Shown here: piece by piece, positions 6,780-10,170 of the stretch
Position numbering within the stretch: the first letter of the stretch is position 1
Layout of the letters: each line of letters starts with the position of its first letter
Assembly: GCF_000716335.1 (NCBI RefSeq)
Contig: NZ_KL591041.1
Span: forward strand, 2,421-12,590
Direction: 5' to 3'
From: Streptomyces sp. NRRL S-118
GTDB taxonomy: Bacteria > Actinomycetota > Actinomycetes > Streptomycetales > Streptomycetaceae
DNA length: 10,170 nt
The notes under the pieces: generated by a model
The model's input: only the letters and a program-made list of their open reading frames with translations
What the model was told of the DNA's origin: nothing
Database searches by the model: none
Position numbers and translations under genes: made by a program

Positions 6780-7727
6780 TCAGGACGCGGTCCGCGCGGA
6801 TGTGACGCGGTCGGAGTGGATGCGGTGTGCCTTGCGGCCGGCGGGCGACTGCATGAGTGCGGCCGCGGAGTGCTCAACCATCGCCATGTGGACGCTGACC
6901 GGGGCGGTGGCCCGCACGAGGTAGCCCTGCCCCCGGCGGATCGTCCGGCCGTCCTGCAGGGCGCGGCGGACCGTGCCGTCGGCGACGGCGGCCAGGTGCT
7001 CGGCGACCAGGCCGGGCACGTCGACCACCACAACCGGGTCGGCCTCCGGCACCTGCTCCTGGGCCTCGTCGGTGACGCCATGGCGCCGTGACGTCGTGAC
7101 GTCATCTCCAAGGAGAACCCCGAGGTCGGCGGGTACCTCGCGGGCCCCGGCCTCGTCCAGGACGCGCCGGATCGTCTTCGGTGAGGTCCCGTACTGCCGG
7201 GCGAGGGCCTTCACGGCCGCGCCCTCGCGGTAGGCGGTGACGGCGGCGGCGGCCTGGTCCTCGTCCAGAGCGGACGGACGCCCGAGCACCTTGCCGGCGG
7301 CGTCGGCCGCGGCCACGCCCTCCTTGGTGTTCTCCGAGATCATGTCGCGCTGGAACTCCAGCACGGCCGCGAGCACGGAGACCACCATCTTCGTCCCGGG
7401 GTCGTCTGCTGCCAGGTCGATCCCGGACAGCAGGCCCGACTCCACCTTGAGGTGCAGACCCCGCCGGATGAGCACCGGCCGCAGGGCCATGACGTCGGCG
7501 ACGGACCGGAAGAGGCGGGACGCGTCGGCGATTCGGATCGTGTCGCCGACGGCGGCCTCGTCGAGCAGCCGCTTGAAGCCCGCGCGGTCCAGGGACAGGA
7601 CCCGGCTGGAGGTCGCAGGGTCGTCGTACACCGGGGCGCCGGCGGTGAGCAGCTTCTTGAACGCGTGTTTTTGTCGGGCGTCGGTCTGCTTGTCCGTGGA
7701 GTGCCGCAGGTAGATCCGGTCAGTCAC
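6780..7727 (-). CDS. Small serine recombinase (resolvase/invertase family) with a C-terminal extension
   Basis: This encodes 315 residues from GTG at 7727, which overlaps the preceding gene by eight bases. Residues 1-140 are a resolvase/invertase catalytic domain. Y-L-R-H-S-T-D-K-Q places Arg8 and nucleophile Ser10 as in gamma-delta resolvase. Arg48 lies in S-L-D-R-A-G-F, and Arg71 and Arg74 lie in A-S-R-L-F-R-S, so the usual catalytic set is present. The helix EFQRDMISENTKEGVAAA (124-141) fits the dimer and arm helix. Residues about 154-194 are a helix-turn-helix (AVKALARQYGTSPKTIRRVL). This covers the usual 180-200 residue family length. A further 120 residues follow, with PVVVVDVPGLVAEHLAAVAD (231-250) and GQGYLVRATAPVSVHMAMVE (266-285), unlike any standard recombinase tail I know. 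It is the last gene of a three-gene operon. It probably catalyses resolution or inversion between res-like sites; the target is unknown. Confidence 0.88.
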   Translation of the reverse strand: MTDRIYLRHSTDKQTDARQKHAFKKLLTAGAPVYDDPATSSRVLSLDRAGFKRLLDEAAVGDTIRIADASRLFRSVADVMALRPVLIRRGLHLKVESGLLSGIDLAADDPGTKMVVSVLAAVLEFQRDMISENTKEGVAAADAAGKVLGRPSALDEDQAAAAVTAYREGAAVKALARQYGTSPKTIRRVLDEAGAREVPADLGVLLGDDVTTSRRHGVTDEAQEQVPEADPVVVVDVPGLVAEHLAAVADGTVRRALQDGRTIRRGQGYLVRATAPVSVHMAMVEHSAAALMQSPAGRKAHRIHSDRVTSARTAS

Positions 7728-8124
7728 GGTGGTCGTCCCTCTCCGTCTGCAGGGCGGCGCGGGCGCGCTCGGCGCGGGCCTGGTCCAGGCGGGCCCGGTC
7801 GGCGAGCAGGGCCGCGAGGCGGTGGGTGTCGCCCTGGAGCTCCAGCGGGAGGTAGAGCAGGGCTTCCTGGACCAGGCGGAGGGCGGCGTGCGCGGAGAAG
7901 CCGGGCGGGGACTGGGTGCAGGCCCGGTGCGCGCACCGGTCGAGCTGGCCCAGCTCCCGGCGCAGCTCCTTGAGCCGGCTGGGGTCGCCGCCCAGGGCGG
8001 TCGCCGTCTTTATGCGCTGGGTGAGCTCCTCGCGGATGTCGAGGTAGACCCACGTCCAGGCGATCACGATGGGCCTGGCCTCGTCGGCGGGGATGCCGTT
8101 GTCGACGAGCTCGAAGACGTCCAT
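7720..8124 (-). CDS. Small helical protein of unknown function, middle gene of recombinase operon
   Basis: This encodes 134 residues from ATG at 8124, preceded by GGAGG at seven bases, which lies inside the end of the upstream gene. The stop of that gene is only two bases before this start, and its own stop overlaps the recombinase start, so the three are almost certainly translated from one message. The protein appears all-helical: VIAWTWVYLDIREELTQRI (20-38), a charged helix at 49-62, ALRLVQEALLYLPLEL (81-96) and an Ala/Arg/Glu-rich coiled coil at the end (RLDQARAERARAALQTERDD). Cys64 and Cys69 with His66 are not a standard metal site. No signal peptide or transmembrane segment is evident. 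I do not recognise the family. Its position suggests an accessory role to the recombinase or the zinc-ribbon protein, which is inference only. Confidence 0.8.
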   Translation of the reverse strand: MDVFELVDNGIPADEARPIVIAWTWVYLDIREELTQRIKTATALGGDPSRLKELRRELGQLDRCAHRACTQSPPGFSAHAALRLVQEALLYLPLELQGDTHRLAALLADRARLDQARAERARAALQTERDDHRD

Positions 8125-8126
8125 GC

Positions 8127-8867
8127 TCACGCCTCCGTGCTGTCGAGAGGGGTGACGGTGCCGCCGATCAGGCGCTCGGTGGCGTCCATGGCGTGGGCCG
8201 TGCAGGCGAGGAACGACCCTCCGGCCGCGTCGGTGACCTTGTGGGTCAGCGGCTCGCCGCACGGGACGCCCAGCCGGTCGTAGTTCCACGTCCGGCCGCA
8301 CGCCTTGCACGGGGTCCGGCCGCCGCTGGAGGTCAGGGTGTTGCCGTGCTCGGGGCAGACGCCCCACGGCACCGCGCACACCGAGCCGTCGCGTACGGCG
8401 CGGACCCGGGCGAGCTCGCCGGCGGTCTCCTCCAGGGCCTCGCTCACGCGGGTGAGCTGCCCGTCGGCGTCGCCCAGGCGGAAGGCGGTGTGCCGGGTTT
8501 CCTCGCGGTCGCGCAGCCGACGCTCGGCGTCGCGGATGCGCTCCTGGAGGGCGGTGGCGTCGGCGATCAGGGCGCGGAGGTCCGCCGGGGTCGGCTCGCG
8601 GTCGGCAGCGGGCTCGTCGGCGAGGGTGCCGGCCTCCCGCCACCGGTCGAACCCGCGCTCGCGGACGTGGGTCCAAACCTGCTTGGTGCCGATGATGCCG
8701 TCCGCCCACGTGAGGGCCGCCTCGATGTCGGCGTTGTCGTCGTGCGGGTGGAAGGTCCGGTGGCACTCGGAGATGTGCTCGCCGGTCACGCGGTCACCGG
8801 TCAGCTCCCAGCCGAACACGTCGACGTCGATCGGGCCGGGGACGAGCTTGAAGCGCGGGAAGGACAT
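8127..8867 (-). CDS. Coiled-coil and zinc-ribbon protein, first gene of recombinase operon
   Basis: This encodes 246 residues from ATG at 8867, with a strong GAGGGGGAA ribosome site immediately upstream; a longer open frame to 8984 has no such site. Residues 1-80 form a folded domain of unknown type (FPRFKLVPGPIDVDVFGWEL, then A-L-T-W-A-D-G-I-I-G, V-W-T-H-V). Residues about 94-160 are a coiled coil rich in Arg, Glu and Ala. Residues 171-190 carry a zinc-ribbon-like set, Cys171-x2-His174 (CPEH) and Cys187-x2-Cys190 (CKAC), followed by GRTWNYDR. Cys203, Cys222 and His225 (ACTAH) could form a second site. Similar proteins with C-P-E-H-G ... C-x-x-C-G-R-T-W occur in Streptomyces accessory DNA from memory, without assigned function. 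It might bind nucleic acid, but no activity can be read. The next gene starts two bases after its stop. Confidence 0.83.
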   Translation of the reverse strand: MSFPRFKLVPGPIDVDVFGWELTGDRVTGEHISECHRTFHPHDDNADIEAALTWADGIIGTKQVWTHVRERGFDRWREAGTLADEPAADREPTPADLRALIADATALQERIRDAERRLRDREETRHTAFRLGDADGQLTRVSEALEETAGELARVRAVRDGSVCAVPWGVCPEHGNTLTSSGGRTPCKACGRTWNYDRLGVPCGEPLTHKVTDAAGGSFLACTAHAMDATERLIGGTVTPLDSTEA

Positions 8868-9036
8868 GGGTTCCCCCTCGATTCGGCCGGGCCGGTGGGC
8901 GGCCCTGGCGGTCGATGACCACCCTAGGGGGGCGAAAAGGGGGAGGCGCAAATACGGAACGGATTCCAATGGATCGAGGGCCACTCTAGGGCTGTTTTTG
9001 CCAGTTTGGGAGACTTGGCGGATTGGATCGGCCAGC
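8868..9036 (-). promoter_or_regulatory. Control region of the recombinase operon with a spaced direct repeat
   Basis: An imperfect direct repeat of 20 bases, 16 identical, occurs at 8910-8929 and 8972-8991 (shared core on the plus strand TCGA, CCAC, CTAGGG), 62 bases apart. Reading toward the operon, TTGCGC (8955-8950) and TAGGGT (8930-8925) sit 19 bases apart and could be a weak -35/-10 pair, with the TAGGGT inside the proximal repeat. That would let a repeat-binding protein block transcription. The repeats could also be recombinase-binding subsites. Neither role is proven. Confidence 0.4.
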
Positions 9037-9064
9037 GGGGGCGTAAACGACCGTTTACGCCCCC
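9037..9064. repeat. Perfect palindrome with 13-base arms
   Basis: GGGGGCGTAAACG (9037-9049) and CGTTTACGCCCCC (9052-9064) pair perfectly around AC. It begins eight bases after the stop of the repeat-protein pseudogene and about 170 bases before the operon start. As RNA from the minus strand it would form a strong stem right after that stop, fitting a terminator, though no T-run follows. As DNA it could be an operator or recombination site. Confidence 0.7.
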
Positions 9065-9071
9065 CACTCGT

Positions 9072-9976
9072 CTATGGATCTACGCGCAGCCAAGCCTGGG
9101 GAACAGTGATCGGCGCAGCGCCGACAGCAGTAAGCAACCCAGCAGGAACTGAACCCGTCGCGTCAGCGAAGGACACCTCACCGCCGGAGAACGTCGCATC
9201 GTCGAACAACACCTCGCCGCCGGAGAACGTCGCGCCACCGAACCACACCTTGCCGCCGGAGAACGTCGCATCGCGGAACGAACCCCTGCTGCCCGAGAAG
9301 CTCGCGTTCTCGAAGTCCATTTCGCCGTGGATGGTGACGCCAGTGAGATCAAGGTCGCAGCCTTGCCAGGAGCGGTGGGTTCCCTTGGGGCGTCGGTAAT
9401 GGTGGCCGATGAGGCGCAGAATCGTGTGCCGGACCTTACGGAAGGCTAGGTAACGGTGGTGTTCCTCCTTCTGAGCGGGGTCGTCTCCGGGGTCGGGGGT
9501 GAAGGGCAGCTGGAGGTAGCACACAGAACATCGATACATGTCTGACGCAGGTTGTCGTCGGGGGCGTCGTCGGCGAGTCCGGCCAGGGCATGGACTGCGC
9601 CGAGCTGGACGGCCGGAGAGTCCGAGCCGAGTTGCTCGACAGCCTTGGAGAAACGCTCTGTGTGGAGCCGAGTCACCTCCCGGTGGGCACCGGCTTAATC
9701 GACGCGCTGGCGACGGTAGGCGACGACCAGGGCGACGAGCGCACCGGCCCCAGCGACCACACCGAAGGAGAGCTTCACCAAGTCGAAGAGTTTCTTGGCA
9801 TCGAGCTTCGCGGTGGTGGCGATCTCCTGGAAGTCCAGCAGGTAGACCAGGCCGTAGAAGATGCGTCCGGCTATCAGGACCGCGGCGGCGAAGGTGACGG
9901 TGAGGGCCCGGCCGACCTTCCATAGCCACAACTCCCGATCGTCCTGGGTCGGTCGCGGCAGTCGACTGGTTGTCAT
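9072..9976 (-). pseudogene. Two-helix membrane protein with pentapeptide-like repeats, nonsense codon plus frameshift
   Basis: From ATG at 9976 (MTTSRLPRPTQDDRELWLW), residues about 22-46 and 68-87 are two membrane helices (ALTVTFAAAVLIAG; LSFGVVAGAGALVALVVAY). YRRQRVD is followed by TAA at 9697-9695. The same frame then continues without a start, AGAHREVTRLHTERFSKAVE, into QLGSDSPAVQLGAVHALAGL, the conserved block of Streptomyces membrane pentapeptide-repeat proteins. The TAA is one change from GAA. Near 9519 the frame moves by one base after CIDVLC, continuing as YLQLPFTPDPGDD, and ends with three or four 12-residue repeats (ATFSGGEV) to TAG at 9074-9072. No ribosome site precedes ATG 9976, so a leaderless start is possible. 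The intact protein would be about 300 residues, with an N-terminal anchor and a repeat domain of unknown role. The N-terminal piece alone (93 residues) could still be made. Confidence 0.75.
9181..9305 (-). repeat. 36-base tandem repeat encoding 12-residue repeat units
   Basis: The 17-base core CCGCCGGAGAACGTCGC begins at 9181, 9217 and 9253 in identical form, with a degenerate copy at 9289. The 36-base period encodes F-x-x-A-T-F-S-G-G-x-V-x. The period of 12 residues differs from the five of classical pentapeptide repeats, though the A-x-F core is similar. Confidence 0.85.
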
Positions 9977-10170
9977 GGGGAGGACGGTAGGGCTCGAAGA
10001 CCTAGGTTGTCGGGGCTTTCGGTGGCAGGGCGGGAGGGAACGTTTTCGCCCCCCTGCGGCTATGCGCTGGAGAGCCGTCAAGCGGCGGTAAGGGTGACCG
10101 TACGCGCGGGGGGGTGCGACGGCGGCGAGAAGCCCCCGCCGCACAGCATGGCGATGCCATTGTTTCGACA
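9977..10170. other. Gene-free right end with stem-loops
   Basis: No gene is supported here; a minus-strand frame open to 10144 is a low-quality extension of the repeat-protein gene. An imperfect hairpin has 13-base arms at 10114-10126 and 10132-10144 with two mismatches and a GAGAA loop. ATGGC and GCCAT (10148-10152, 10156-10160) form a second small stem. They may end transcription coming from outside the window. Confidence 0.35.

Noticed and set aside
459..7727. The two recombinases as ends of one composite element
   Set aside because: They belong to different subtypes and no matching repeats were seen near both.
9181..9305. Regular spacing of repeats as a CRISPR array
   Set aside because: The 36-base period is continuous, with no unique spacers, and encodes protein repeats in frame.
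8305..9399. Long plus-strand open frame of 364 codons
   Set aside because: It is the complement of two well-supported minus-strand genes and translates to low-complexity Arg/Ser sequence.
10114..10160. Hairpins at the window end as a linear-replicon telomere
   Set aside because: Only two modest stems are present, without the dense series of palindromes of known Streptomyces telomeres, and the window end is arbitrary.

Overview
The window looks like Streptomyces (or a close actinomycete) accessory DNA, from a chromosome arm, integrated element or large plasmid. The evidence is the high G+C content, GTG starts, a SARP/BTAD regulator, an Lsr2-type DNA-binding domain, a membrane protein with 12-residue repeats of the Streptomyces pentapeptide type, and a zinc-ribbon protein. 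Species and replicon cannot be read from the sequence. All names rest on motif recognition, since no database search was possible.

Layout. Bases 1-1236 are a gene graveyard: a DUF4177-like gene broken by a nonsense codon and a frameshift, a C-terminal serine recombinase fragment with a frameshift, and, abutting it head to head, the C-terminal part of a protein with an Lsr2-like DNA-binding domain. Bases 1237-1801 show no gene. Bases 1802-3624 hold a compact intact cassette: two tandem paralogous small proteins of unknown family on the minus strand, and a SARP-type regulator divergent from them, with inverted repeats between. An intact cytoplasmic-type peptidoglycan hydrolase with a C-terminal PG-binding domain follows at 4033-4794, in visibly AT-richer DNA.

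Bases 4796-6692 hold a second head-to-head scar. On the minus strand is a fragment resembling the region after the motor domains of large helicase-like proteins of mobile elements. On the plus strand is the decayed C-terminal part of a large helical protein, with two reading-frame changes that cancel.

Bases 6780-8867 are a tight intact minus-strand operon: a coiled-coil zinc-ribbon protein, a small helical protein, and a small serine recombinase with an intact catalytic core and an unexplained C-terminal extension of about 120 residues. Upstream lie a spaced imperfect direct repeat and a 13-bp-arm palindrome. Bases 9072-9976 are a membrane-anchored repeat protein broken by one nonsense codon and one frameshift.

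The two most promising unexplained units are the SARP plus twin-paralog cassette and the zinc-ribbon/helical/recombinase operon with its upstream repeats. The intact genes are interspersed with at least six broken ones, which suggests repeated insertion and deletion in a non-essential region.
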